In this document: piece by piece, positions 1 to 7,307 of the stretch | Position numbering within the stretch: the first letter of the stretch is position 1 | Layout of the letters: every line of letters begins with the position of its first letter | Source: JBOHCT01 sp050699055 | GTDB taxonomy: Bacteria > Actinomycetota > Actinomycetes > Streptosporangiales > JBOHCT01 | Assembly (NCBI GenBank): GCA_050699055.1 | Contig: JBOHCT010000013.1 | Span: 1-38,064 of the forward strand | Direction: 5' to 3' | Length of the DNA: 38,064 nucleotides | Notes under the pieces: model-generated | What the model saw: the letters and a program-made list of their open reading frames with translations, nothing else | Told to the model about the DNA's origin: nothing | Databases searched by the model: none | Translations under genes and position numbers: made by a program

Positions 1-213
1 ACGTACGGCCGTACGCTCGAGCGTACGGAAGCGGTCCTCGCCGTCCTCGACGAAGATGTCCGAGACGGCCTTGCCCGCCTGTTCCTCGATGTCGGCGTCG
101 GTGTCGCGGAAGCCGACCCCGAGCCGCTCGGCGACCGTCCGGCCGACTGTCGTCTTGCCCGAGCCGGGGGCGCCGACGAGGACGACGATGGGACCAGTCG
201 TTGAGTCAGTCAT
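1..213 (-). CDS. aroK: Shikimate kinase, N-terminal part (runs off the left edge)
   Basis: Shikimate kinase phosphorylates shikimate at the 3-hydroxyl with ATP in the cytosolic chorismate pathway. The first 71 codons are present, read from ATG 213-211. The Walker A loop GAPGSGKTT lies at about residues 14-22, followed by the shikimate-binding Asp segment DTDAD, both typical of AroK. The start codon overlaps the aroC stop codon as ATGA, so the two are probably translated by coupling. The rest of the gene lies outside the window. The family assignment is firm from the P-loop, the DTDAD motif and the aroC neighbour. Confidence 0.93.
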   Translation of the reverse strand, partial: MTDSTTGPIVVLVGAPGSGKTTVGRTVAERLGVGFRDTDADIEEQAGKAVSDIFVEDGEDRFRTLERTAVR

Positions 214-1388
214 CGAACCACCAGGGATTTCAGGTACCCCTCCAGATTGCGAGCGGTCTCCTCGACCGAGTCGCCGCCGAGCTTCTCCATCGCGGCGTCG
301 GTGAGGACGAGAGCAACCATAGCCTCCGTGACCACGCCGGCGGCCGGAACCGCGCACGTGTCGCTGCGCTGGTTGATCGCCTTCGCGGGCGCACCCGACG
401 ACACGTCGATGGTGTCGAGGGCTCGGGGCAGCGACGACAGTGGCTTCATCGCGGCACGGACGCGCAGGACGTCGCCGGTGGTGATACCGCCCTCGAGGCC
501 GCCCGCCCGGTTGGTGCGGCGGCGTACGCCGGTAGGGCCGGGCTCGATCTCGTCGTGGGCGGCCGAGCCCCGCCGGCGGGCGGTCGTGAACCCGTCACCG
601 ACCTCGACACCCTTGATCGCGTGCACGCTCATCAGCGCGCCGGCCAGCCGGGCGTCGAGCTTGCGGTCCCAGTGCACGTGGCTGCCGAGGCCGGGCGGCA
701 CCCCGTACGCGGCGACCTCGACGACCCCGCCGAGGGTGTCGGCGTCCTTCTTGGCCGCGTCGATCTCGGCGACCATGGCCGCGCTGGCCTCGGGGTCGAG
801 GCAGCGGACGGGATCGTCGTCGACCCGCTCCCTGTCCTCAGGCAGCGGCAGGAGCCCCTCAGGGATCGTCGCCTCGCCGATGGCCACGACGTGGCTCACC
901 ACCTCGACGCCGAGGACCTGGCGCAGGAACGCGCGGCCGATCTCACCGAGCGCGGTACGTGCGGCGGTCTCGCGGGCGCTCGCCCGCTCCAGGACCGGTC
1001 TCGCCTCGGGGAAGCCGTACTTCTGCATGCCGACGAGATCGGCGTGGCCCGGCCGCGGCCGGGTGAGCGGCTCCCCCCGCCCGAGTCCCTCGAGCTCGGC
1101 CGGATCGACGGGGTCGGCCGCCATGACCCGTTCCCACTTCGGCCACTCGGTGTTGCCGACACGCACCGCGACGGGGCCGCCGAGGGTGCGGCCATGGCGT
1201 ACGCCGCCGAGGAAGCTGACATCGTCCTGTTCGAACGTCATGCGGGCGCCGCGCCCATACCCCGCTCTGCGACGGCGAAGCGCGGCCGCGATGTCGGCGG
1301 TCGTGATCGCCACCCCGGCCGGTAGACCTTCGAGGATCGCGACGAGTGCGGGGCCGTGGGACTCTCCCGCGGTGAGCCAGCGGACCAT
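210..1388 (-). CDS. aroC: Chorismate synthase
   Basis: Chorismate synthase makes chorismate from 5-enolpyruvylshikimate-3-phosphate using reduced FMN, the last step of the shared aromatic pathway. The 392-residue product opens with the family signature TAGESHGPAL, followed by RRRAGYGRG and SFLGGVRHGRTLGGPVAV, and matches the usual length. I chose ATG 1388 because an AGGA sequence sits 8 nt upstream; ATG 1394 is in frame two codons earlier but only 2 nt from that same AGGA. The stop overlaps the aroK start (ATGA). The upstream neighbour is a prepilin-type peptidase, an arrangement common in actinomycetes. Confidence 0.95.
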   Translation of the reverse strand: MVRWLTAGESHGPALVAILEGLPAGVAITTADIAAALRRRRAGYGRGARMTFEQDDVSFLGGVRHGRTLGGPVAVRVGNTEWPKWERVMAADPVDPAELEGLGRGEPLTRPRPGHADLVGMQKYGFPEARPVLERASARETAARTALGEIGRAFLRQVLGVEVVSHVVAIGEATIPEGLLPLPEDRERVDDDPVRCLDPEASAAMVAEIDAAKKDADTLGGVVEVAAYGVPPGLGSHVHWDRKLDARLAGALMSVHAIKGVEVGDGFTTARRRGSAAHDEIEPGPTGVRRRTNRAGGLEGGITTGDVLRVRAAMKPLSSLPRALDTIDVSSGAPAKAINQRSDTCAVPAAGVVTEAMVALVLTDAAMEKLGGDSVEETARNLEGYLKSLVVR

Positions 1389-1425
1389 AGTCATGATCCT
1401 GCCACGCGGCCGTACGTGGCCGCGG

Positions 1426-2121
1426 TCACCCTCCCCAGCCCCCCAGGCTCGAGCCTGCCACGACGGCGAGCAAGGCGCCCGCGATCATGAACGGACCGAA
1501 AGGGATCTCCGTCTTCCGCGTCGCCCGGCGGCTGGCGAGCAGCGCGATCCCGGTGAGCCCGCCGAGGAGGAACCCGAGTACCGTGCCCGCCGCCCATACG
1601 TCCACGCCCAGCCAGCCGAGGTAGAGGCCGAGCAGCCCGGCGAGCTTGACGTCGCCCCACCCGACTCCCGTCGGATGGATCAGGAACAGCAGCGCGTAGA
1701 GGGCGTACAGCGCGACCATCCCGGCGAGCGCCAGGCCGAAGTGGCGCGCGCCGTCGTCGGTGACCAAGGCGGCGAGGCCCAGCAGGACGAGAGCGACGGC
1801 GTACGACGGGAGCGTCAGCGGGTCGGGCAGGCGCTTGGTGCGCAGGTCGATGACCGCGAGGGCGACACCTACGACGGTGAGGTACAGATAAGCGGGCAGC
1901 GCCGCGCCGAGACCCAGCCGCCAGGTGAGCACCGCGAACAGGACACCGACGGCGACGAGCGGCGCGACGTCGGCCGGGCGGGCGCCCAAGCCAGCCCTGC
2001 CCAGCGGCGTCGGCGGCGGCCGCAGGATCGCCACGCCGTCGCGGGCCCGCGCCGCCAGGCAGGGGACGTACGCCCCGAGGACGAGACCGAGCGCGCCGGC
2101 CAGAACCACCCACACGAGCAC
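1426..2121 (-). CDS. Type IV prepilin peptidase-like membrane protease (A24 family), short form
   Basis: An integral-membrane aspartic peptidase of the A24 family, which cleaves leader peptides of type IV pilin-like proteins at the inner membrane face. The 231-residue protein is mostly hydrophobic helices. It has both catalytic aspartates: Asp92 in IDLRTKRLPD and Asp157 in the GxGD motif GWGDVKL. It lacks the cysteine-rich N-terminal methyltransferase domain of long PilD proteins, as is usual for short actinobacterial forms, so it may cut without methylating. Start is GTG 2121. Genes for pilin substrates are not in the window; in actinomycetes this gene often lies beside aro genes rather than pilus genes. 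Confidence 0.85.
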   Translation of the reverse strand: MLVWVVLAGALGLVLGAYVPCLAARARDGVAILRPPPTPLGRAGLGARPADVAPLVAVGVLFAVLTWRLGLGAALPAYLYLTVVGVALAVIDLRTKRLPDPLTLPSYAVALVLLGLAALVTDDGARHFGLALAGMVALYALYALLFLIHPTGVGWGDVKLAGLLGLYLGWLGVDVWAAGTVLGFLLGGLTGIALLASRRATRKTEIPFGPFMIAGALLAVVAGSSLGGWGG

Positions 2122-2185
2122 GCACGAAGCCTAGAGGGAACCGCCTGCCGTGCGCGGGCCGTCCCGGGGGACAGATGGCGACCCG

Positions 2186-2842
2186 TCAGCCGTTGTGGGT
2201 CGGCGGTTGCCCGTACGTCCCGAGCTTGTGGCGGACCCGCTCGATCTCGTCCGACGGGAGCAGCCGCGGCTCTCCGACCGCCCGGGCACGCAGGTACACG
2301 TCGCACAGCCACTCCAGGTACACCGCGCGGCTATATGCCTCCCCGAGGGTGCCGCCGACGGTGAGCGCGCCGTGGTTGCCGAGGATCACCGCGTTGCGGC
2401 CCGCCATGGCGCGCGCCATGCCGGCGGCCAGCGCCTCCGTTCCGTACGTGGCATACGGCGTGACCCGTACCGGCCCACCGAACATCGCGACCAGGTAGTG
2501 GATCGGCGGCAGCTCGTCCACAAGGGTGGAGAGCACGGTCGCGGAGGTGGAGTGCGTGTGGACGACCGCGCCCGCGCCCGGGACCACGCGGTAGGCCGTC
2601 AGGTGCATCGGCATCTCGCTCGTAGGCTCCAGCCGCCCCTCGACGCGGGAGCCGTCGAGGCGGTGCACGCCCACGAGCTCCGGCGCCAACGCGTCGTAGT
2701 CCACCCCGCTCGGCGTCACCGCGACGAGGTCGCCGGTGCGTGCGCTCAGGTTGCCCGAGGTGCCCACCGCCAACCGGTCACCGAGCATCCGGCCGCAGTA
2801 CCTGACGACCGCCGCACGCTCGTCGCCGAGCAGTAGCGTCAT
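2186..2842 (-). CDS. Class II (zinc) aldolase/adducin-family protein, L-fuculose-phosphate aldolase-like
   Basis: A 218-residue class II aldolase of the FucA/AraD fold. The zinc ligands align with FucA: His95 and His97 in VVHTHS and His157 in LGNHGAL, with the catalytic Glu at position 76 in PTSEMPMH. The substrate-phosphate loop GTSGNLS lies near residues 27-33. The family cleaves sugar phosphates such as L-fuculose-1-phosphate or epimerises L-ribulose-5-phosphate; the true substrate is not evident here. ATG 2842 follows a perfect GGAGG at 7-nt spacing. It lies downstream of the CaiB/BaiF CoA-transferase on the same strand, 155 bp away with a hairpin between, so cotranscription is uncertain. 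Confidence 0.88.
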   Translation of the reverse strand: MTLLLGDERAAVVRYCGRMLGDRLAVGTSGNLSARTGDLVAVTPSGVDYDALAPELVGVHRLDGSRVEGRLEPTSEMPMHLTAYRVVPGAGAVVHTHSTSATVLSTLVDELPPIHYLVAMFGGPVRVTPYATYGTEALAAGMARAMAGRNAVILGNHGALTVGGTLGEAYSRAVYLEWLCDVYLRARAVGEPRLLPSDEIERVRHKLGTYGQPPTHNG

Positions 2843-2928
2843 GAGGTGACCTCCACGATGTTGATGTCGCGACCGCTTCGCGCGGGCTCCAAAGGCGCCA
2901 CGCGCTCAGCTCCTTCGCTGCTGAGGGT

Positions 2929-2959
2929 CCCCGCGGAAACGCGAAGCGTTTTCGTGGGG
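2929..2959 (-). terminator. Strong hairpin between the CoA-transferase and aldolase genes
   Basis: Arms 2929-2942 and 2946-2959 pair over 14 positions with two G-U pairs around a 3-nt loop. The hairpin lies 38 bp past the CoA-transferase stop codon and 86 bp before the aldolase start, both minus strand. No T-tract follows, as is common in high-GC actinobacteria, so it may be a terminator, an attenuating hairpin or an mRNA-stabilising end. A smaller hairpin (ctcagc / gctgag) lies just beyond it at about 2905-2925. Confidence 0.45.
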
Positions 2960-2997
2960 TGCAGCGGCGGTACGGAGGAGGGCACCGGGGCGGTCGC

Positions 2998-4242
2998 TCA
3001 CGCCCCGCCCTCAGCGGCGTCCTGCCGGTCGCGCTCGTCGAGCCAGGCCAGTACGGAGTCGGTGTGCTGGCCGAGCGTGGGCGGAGCGAGGTGCTCGCGC
3101 CCGGCGTCGTCATCGAAGCGAAGCGGCGGCCCCGGCAGCTGAATGGGTCCGAGGGTCGCGTGGTCGGCCTCGATCAGCAGACCCTGCGAGCGCACCTGGT
3201 CCCAGTCGTACACGCGGTCGATCGTGCGCACCTCGCCGGCCGGCACACCGATCTCGGCCAGCCGCCGCAGCCAGTGCGTCACGGGTTCGGCGGCGAACGC
3301 CTTCTCGACCTCCTCGACAAGCTCCTCGCGGTGAGCGACCCGCTCCGGGTTGGACGAGAAGCGCGGGTCCGCGGGATCGAGCTCGACCACAGGCGCGAAC
3401 CTCCGCCAGAGGCCCTCGCTGCCGACGGAGAGCTGCACGATTCCATCGGCGCAGCGGAACGTGCCGTACGGGGCGATCGACGGATGGTGGTTACCTGAGG
3501 GCCGCGGCCGCTCGCCGGCGACGGTCCAGCGGGTGCCGTAATGCGCGTGCACGCCCACGATGCCGGCGAGCAGCGACGTGCGGACCACCTTGCCGCGGCC
3601 GGTGCGGTGCCGCTCGTGCAGAGCGGCCGCGACGCCGTACGCGCCGTCCATGCCGGCCAGCAGGTCGGCGATCGGCACCCCAACCTTCGTTGGCTGGTCG
3701 GCGGACGGTCCGGTGACGCTCATCAACCCGCCCTCCCCCTGAGCGATCTGGTCGTAGCCGGTACGGCCACCGTCCGGACCGTCATGGCCGAAGCCGGTGA
3801 TGGAGAGGACCACGAGCCGCGGGTTGATCTCGTGCAGCCGCTCGACCGAGAAGCCGAGACGGTCGAGCACGCCGGGCCGGAAGTTCTCGACGAGGACGTC
3901 GGCGCGGCGGACGAGCCTGGTGAGCAAGCCCCTACCATCGTCGGTCTTGGCGTCCAGGGTGACCGACTCCTTGTTGCGGTTGCATGACAAGAAATACGTG
4001 CTCTCCTTCGCGTCGTCGGGACCCACGAACGGCGGACCCCAGGCACGCGCGTCGTCGCCGAGGCCGGGCCGCTCGACCTTGATCACCCTGGCACCCAGGT
4101 CGCCGAGCATCATGGCGGCGTGCGGTCCCGCGAGAGCACGGGAAAGGTCGAGCACGACAACGTCTGACAGTGGGCCCGAGGGTGGGCCCGAGGGTGGGCC
4201 AGACAGCGGGCGGGACGAGAGACCAGACGACGGTGCGGACAC
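2998..4242 (-). CDS. CaiB/BaiF-family (class III) CoA-transferase
   Basis: Family III CoA-transferases move CoA between carboxylic acids through an aspartyl intermediate. The 414-residue protein has the N-terminal LDLSRALAGPHAAMMLGDLG segment, then DVLVENFRPGVLDRLG and the GVPIADLLAGMDGAYG segment, where Asp193 matches the catalytic aspartate. I chose GTG 4242 because an AGGAGG lies 5-6 nt upstream; a much longer open frame upstream would overlap the divergent SDR gene. Residues about 11-26 are a low-complexity Ser-Gly-Pro stretch produced by a 12-bp tandem repeat, an unusual extension ahead of the normal family start. The acid substrate is unknown. The gene is divergent from the SDR, with about 140 bp shared upstream DNA. 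Confidence 0.88.
   Translation of the reverse strand: MSAPSSGLSSRPLSGPPSGPPSGPLSDVVVLDLSRALAGPHAAMMLGDLGARVIKVERPGLGDDARAWGPPFVGPDDAKESTYFLSCNRNKESVTLDAKTDDGRGLLTRLVRRADVLVENFRPGVLDRLGFSVERLHEINPRLVVLSITGFGHDGPDGGRTGYDQIAQGEGGLMSVTGPSADQPTKVGVPIADLLAGMDGAYGVAAALHERHRTGRGKVVRTSLLAGIVGVHAHYGTRWTVAGERPRPSGNHHPSIAPYGTFRCADGIVQLSVGSEGLWRRFAPVVELDPADPRFSSNPERVAHREELVEEVEKAFAAEPVTHWLRRLAEIGVPAGEVRTIDRVYDWDQVRSQGLLIEADHATLGPIQLPGPPLRFDDDAGREHLAPPTLGQHTDSVLAWLDERDRQDAAEGGA
4170..4208. repeat. 12-bp tandem repeat in the 5' end of the CoA-transferase gene
   Basis: The unit gggcccgagggt is repeated about two and a half times, in frame, adding the Ser-Gly-Pro-Pro repeats at residues about 11-24 of the CoA-transferase. 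Being a multiple of 3, changes in copy number would keep the frame. Similar short tandem repeats occur at other gene edges in this window. Confidence 0.7.
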
Positions 4243-4381
4243 TGCGACCTCCTGGCGAACGGCTGACCCTATTGACCCCATGATTCCTGACGGGGCTGTC
4301 GTGCGCGTCGATCGTCTCCCCTGCCCCGGGTAGCATCCGACCTGCGCCGTTTCCTGTCCCCGAGACCCGCGAGGCGGACAC

Positions 4382-5143
4382 ATGCCGAACTTCGACCTCT
4401 CCGGCAAGGTCGCGCTGGTCACCGGCGCGGGACGTGGGCTCGGGCGAGGGATGGCGCTGGCGCTCGCCGAGGCGGGAGCGGACGTCGTGGCGACGAGCCG
4501 CAGCGAGCCGGAGATCGGGGACACGACGGCCAGCCTGGCGGGCCTGGGCGGCAACCCCCTTCCCCTGCCGTGGGACCTCTCCGACGTCGAACGCATCCCG
4601 ACGCTGGTCGACCGCGTCGTCGCGGAGCGGGGGAAGGTCGACGTTCTGGTACACGCCGCCGGCACCCAGATCCGCAGGCCCGCGTACGACCTCACGGTCG
4701 CGGAGTGGGACGAGGTGCAGCGCGTCAACCTGGTGTCCGGATTCGCGCTTTCCAAGGCCGTCGGCGCGGACATGATGGAGCGCGACGGGGGTGGCAAGAT
4801 CATCTACATCGCGTCACTGACAACCCGTATCGGCATCCGCGGGACGGCCGCGTACGGCGCGAGCAAGAGCGGGCTCGTCTCGCTCATGCGCACGCTCGCG
4901 GTCGAATGGGCCCCACACCGCATCTGCGTCAATGCCATCGCGCCGGGATACTTCCACACCCGCCTCAACGACGAACTGTTCCGCGACCCCGAGCGCAGGG
5001 AGTGGATCCTCGGCAGGATCCCGATGGGCAGGCCCGGCTCCCCCGAGGACCTCGCCGGTGCCGTCGTCTTCCTCGCCTCACCCGCCTCCGACTACGTGAC
5101 CGGACAGGCGCTCGGCGTCGACGGGGGCTGGCTCGCGGGGTAG
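4382..5143 (+). CDS. SDR-family oxidoreductase (gluconate 5-dehydrogenase / KduD-like)
   Basis: A classical short-chain dehydrogenase of 253 residues, cytosolic and NAD(P)-dependent. The cofactor motif TGAGRGLG is at residues 14-21 and the catalytic set is Asn116, Ser145, Tyr158 and Lys162. The usual NNAG motif is replaced by HAAG at 91-94. The C-terminal GRPGSPEDLAGAVVFLASP and VTGQALGVDGG segments are typical of the gluconate-5-dehydrogenase and 2-deoxy-D-gluconate-3-dehydrogenase subgroup, so a sugar-acid substrate is likely but not shown. ATG 4382 follows GAGG at 7 nt. It diverges from the CoA-transferase and may share regulation with it. Confidence 0.88.
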   Translation: MPNFDLSGKVALVTGAGRGLGRGMALALAEAGADVVATSRSEPEIGDTTASLAGLGGNPLPLPWDLSDVERIPTLVDRVVAERGKVDVLVHAAGTQIRRPAYDLTVAEWDEVQRVNLVSGFALSKAVGADMMERDGGGKIIYIASLTTRIGIRGTAAYGASKSGLVSLMRTLAVEWAPHRICVNAIAPGYFHTRLNDELFRDPERREWILGRIPMGRPGSPEDLAGAVVFLASPASDYVTGQALGVDGGWLAG

Positions 5144-5323
5144 GGACACGCCCTGGCCCCAGGAAAAAGGTTGGGACGGACAGTCCATTCCGTACGCATT
5201 CCGTGGCACTCTTAGGTGACGACGAAGGTGACGGAACGGTCGACGTTCGGCGAATCGCGCCGTGCCGCGGGGGGTCCGGGCCGTGCGTTCGGCGATGCAG
5301 CAGCTCGGCTGGAGGTGCATAAG

Positions 5324-6241
5324 GTGCCCGGCGTCGCGCCGCTCTCACGCCACGCTGTCGGCTCTCCGGCCGGCTCCCAGGCGTCCAAGAAAGCCGCCGT
5401 CCAGCTGGGCGCCGCGAGTACGGCCGTACGCCCGCTCGTCGAAGGTCCGCGCAGACCGGGAAGGGTGCTCGCCGCCTTTCCGAGCGCGACTTACGTCGAG
5501 GTCGCAGGGGTCGCCGAGCCGCGGGTGCTGGCCGTCGTCACCTCCGACGCCGTGCGTCTCCCCGTCGCCATCGTGCTCGGCACGCGGTCCCACCACCACC
5601 CGCCCGGCGGGGTCGCCATGGGTGAGTTGGTCACCGTTGGCGGCGGTTTGGTCCAGGCCGGAGACGCGCGGTTCCTCGCGTCGCGTTGGTGGGATCCACG
5701 AGTCGAACCCCCGAAGACGAGCCGGCGCGGTCTCGAGCGAGCGCTCACGACCCTCCGTCACACGCTCGAACGGTGCGGCTCGCGGCCGGGGCTGGGGGCG
5801 CATCCCACCCTCGAGACGCTGGCGAGTGCCCTCGCCGAAGGTGACCTCGCGGGGGCGGTCGACTCCGCGGAGCGTCTGGTGGGCCTGGGCCCCGGGCTGA
5901 CGCCGAGCGGGGACGACGTGCTCGTCGGTGTTCTCCTGGCCCTGCGGCTTCTCGGCAGGGGGTACACCGGGGGACGGCGCGCCACGATGCTGGCCGACTG
6001 GCTCGCCGCCGCGGTCACGTCATACGCCGACACGAGGACTACGGCGCTCGCCGGCTCGCTGCTCACCTGCGCGGCGCGTTCTCAGGCGGCGGCGGAGGTG
6101 ACGGCGGTCGTGCGGGGTCTCGCCGCGCACGAGACACTGGAGCCCGCCATCCGCAGGCTGCTGGCCGCGGGCCATACCTCAGGACCCGACCTCGCCTGCG
6201 GCCTCTTGGTCGGGGGTCTCGCCGTGCTGCGCCTCGGCTAG
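5324..6241 (+). CDS. DUF2877-family protein (AllH-like)
   Basis: A 305-residue protein of the DUF2877 family, recognised from the glycine-rich signature GLGPGLTPSGDD followed by VLVGVLLALRLL, and the C-terminal HTSGPDLACGLLVG segment. In enterobacteria the DUF2877 protein AllH is one component of the oxamate carbamoyltransferase complex with AllG and FdrA; neither partner is in this window, so the role here is open. I chose GTG 5324 because GGAGG lies 8 nt upstream; in-frame GTG 5216 would add 36 residues but has no convincing ribosome-binding site. It follows the SDR gene by 180 bp on the same strand. Confidence 0.75.
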   Translation: MPGVAPLSRHAVGSPAGSQASKKAAVQLGAASTAVRPLVEGPRRPGRVLAAFPSATYVEVAGVAEPRVLAVVTSDAVRLPVAIVLGTRSHHHPPGGVAMGELVTVGGGLVQAGDARFLASRWWDPRVEPPKTSRRGLERALTTLRHTLERCGSRPGLGAHPTLETLASALAEGDLAGAVDSAERLVGLGPGLTPSGDDVLVGVLLALRLLGRGYTGGRRATMLADWLAAAVTSYADTRTTALAGSLLTCAARSQAAAEVTAVVRGLAAHETLEPAIRRLLAAGHTSGPDLACGLLVGGLAVLRLG

Positions 6242-6320
6242 TGTCACGAGGACCGGACGCGGCCGGACCCGGCCTCCCGCGCGCCCTGACCAAAGACACC
6301 CGGTTAGAGAAGATGCCGAC

Positions 6321-7244
6321 ATGAGCGTTGCGCTGTCCGGAGAACAGTACGATATCGCCGCGGGCTTCTATCACGCGGTCGTGACGGAGGTCGGGGGCGC
6401 GCTGCGGCATCTCGCGGTCGACGGACGAGACGTCCTCGACGGGTGCGACGCGGACCAGCCGTGCCTCGGCGCCGAGGGGAACCTGCTCATCCCCTGGCCA
6501 AACCGCGTCGATCACGGGCGCTATGGTTTCGACGGCCAGCGCTATCAGCTCGACATCAACGAACCCGACCGAGATACCGCGCTGCACGGACTCGTGCGCT
6601 TCGCCGCCTGGCGACCGGTCGAGCACGAGCGGCACCGGCTGCGTCTCGCCCATCGCCTCCATGGACCCACCGGTTACCCCTTCGTGCTCGACCTCGCCGT
6701 GGAATACGCCCTCGACCCGGGCGCGGGGCTCACCGTGCGGATGAGCGCCACCAACGTTGGCTCCCGTCGGGCGCCCTACGGGCAGGGCGCGCACCCGTAC
6801 CTCACGGTCGGCCTGCCGTGCGTCGACGACTGCCTGCTGACCCTGCCCGCGTCGGTTCGGCTGCGCAAGGATGCGCGGGAGCTCCCGACCGGCCACGAAG
6901 CTGTCGAGGGAACACCCTATGACTTTCGCACCGCACGGCAGGTTGGCGAGATGGCGATCGACCACACGTTCACCGATCTCGCCCGGGACCCGGACGGCCG
7001 CGCGTGGGCCCACCTCCGGAGTCCAGGGGGCGCCACGGTCTCGCTGTGGGCCGACGAGACGTTCGGGTGGTTCCAGGCATTTACCGGCGACACGCTGCCG
7101 TGTCCGCAGCGGCGCCGCGCCGCCCTGGCCGTGGAACCGATGTCGTGCGCGCCCAATGCCTTCGTCACGGGCACCGGGCTGCTCAGCCTCCGCCCAGGGG
7201 AATCGACCGACGGCACATGGGGGGTCGCGGTCGCTGACCGCTGA
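6321..7244 (+). CDS. Aldose 1-epimerase (galactose mutarotase-like)
   Basis: A 307-residue galactose mutarotase-fold protein that should interconvert alpha and beta anomers of an aldose. The catalytic pair is visible: His89 in ALHGLVR, His158 in GAHPYLTVG and the base Glu272 in AVEPMSCAPNAF. LLIPWPNRV and GYPFVLDL are also family motifs. Length fits the family. The start ATG 6321 has only a weak purine-rich GAGAAG upstream. It lies 79 bp after the DUF2877 gene and 59 bp before the DUF6986 gene on the same strand, consistent with a sugar-handling operon whose sugar is not identifiable. Confidence 0.87.
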   Translation: MSVALSGEQYDIAAGFYHAVVTEVGGALRHLAVDGRDVLDGCDADQPCLGAEGNLLIPWPNRVDHGRYGFDGQRYQLDINEPDRDTALHGLVRFAAWRPVEHERHRLRLAHRLHGPTGYPFVLDLAVEYALDPGAGLTVRMSATNVGSRRAPYGQGAHPYLTVGLPCVDDCLLTLPASVRLRKDARELPTGHEAVEGTPYDFRTARQVGEMAIDHTFTDLARDPDGRAWAHLRSPGGATVSLWADETFGWFQAFTGDTLPCPQRRRAALAVEPMSCAPNAFVTGTGLLSLRPGESTDGTWGVAVADR

Positions 7245-7271
7245 CCGGCCACGTCGCGCCACGCAGGAACG

Positions 7272-7307
7272 AAGGAGACCAGTTTCCCGATGAGCTGTCC
7301 CCGATGA
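7272..7307 (+). promoter_or_regulatory. Leader mini-ORF (5 codons) overlapping the DUF6986 start
   Basis: AAGGAG (7272-7277) precedes a five-codon frame, ATG 7290 encoding MSCPR, whose TGA stop (7305-7307) overlaps ATG 7304 of the next gene. The main start itself has no close ribosome-binding site, so re-initiation from the leader is a plausible way to translate it. The AAGGAG-to-ATG distance of 12 nt is longer than usual, so this is tentative. Confidence 0.35.

Noticed and set aside
247..2364. A 705-codon open frame on the plus strand opposite aroC and the prepilin peptidase
   Set aside because: It is antisense to well-supported genes and made of low-complexity Ser/Arg/Pro residues, as expected of the opposite strand of high-GC coding DNA.
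2855..2998. Membership of the 2.9-kb spacer in the dispersed repeat family
   Set aside because: It has a strong hairpin and similar cgcttcgcg-like words, but not the 19-bp core or the block order.
4260..4381. A defined promoter in the SDR/CoA-transferase spacer
   Set aside because: TTGACC near 4273 and TAGCAT near 4331 are about 52 bp apart, and no well-spaced -35/-10 pair was found on either strand.
4243..4803. Extension of the CoA-transferase to an upstream ATG, giving 601 residues
   Set aside because: It would overlap the divergent SDR gene, and GTG 4242 has an excellent AGGAGG.
5161..5323. A promoter with TTGGGA and TACGCA before the DUF2877 gene
   Set aside because: The -10 match is poor; the repeated cattccgt motif is noted but too weak to call as an operator.
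5216..5323. An N-terminal extension of the DUF2877 protein from GTG 5216
   Set aside because: No convincing ribosome-binding site, and GTG 5324 has GGAGG at 8 nt.
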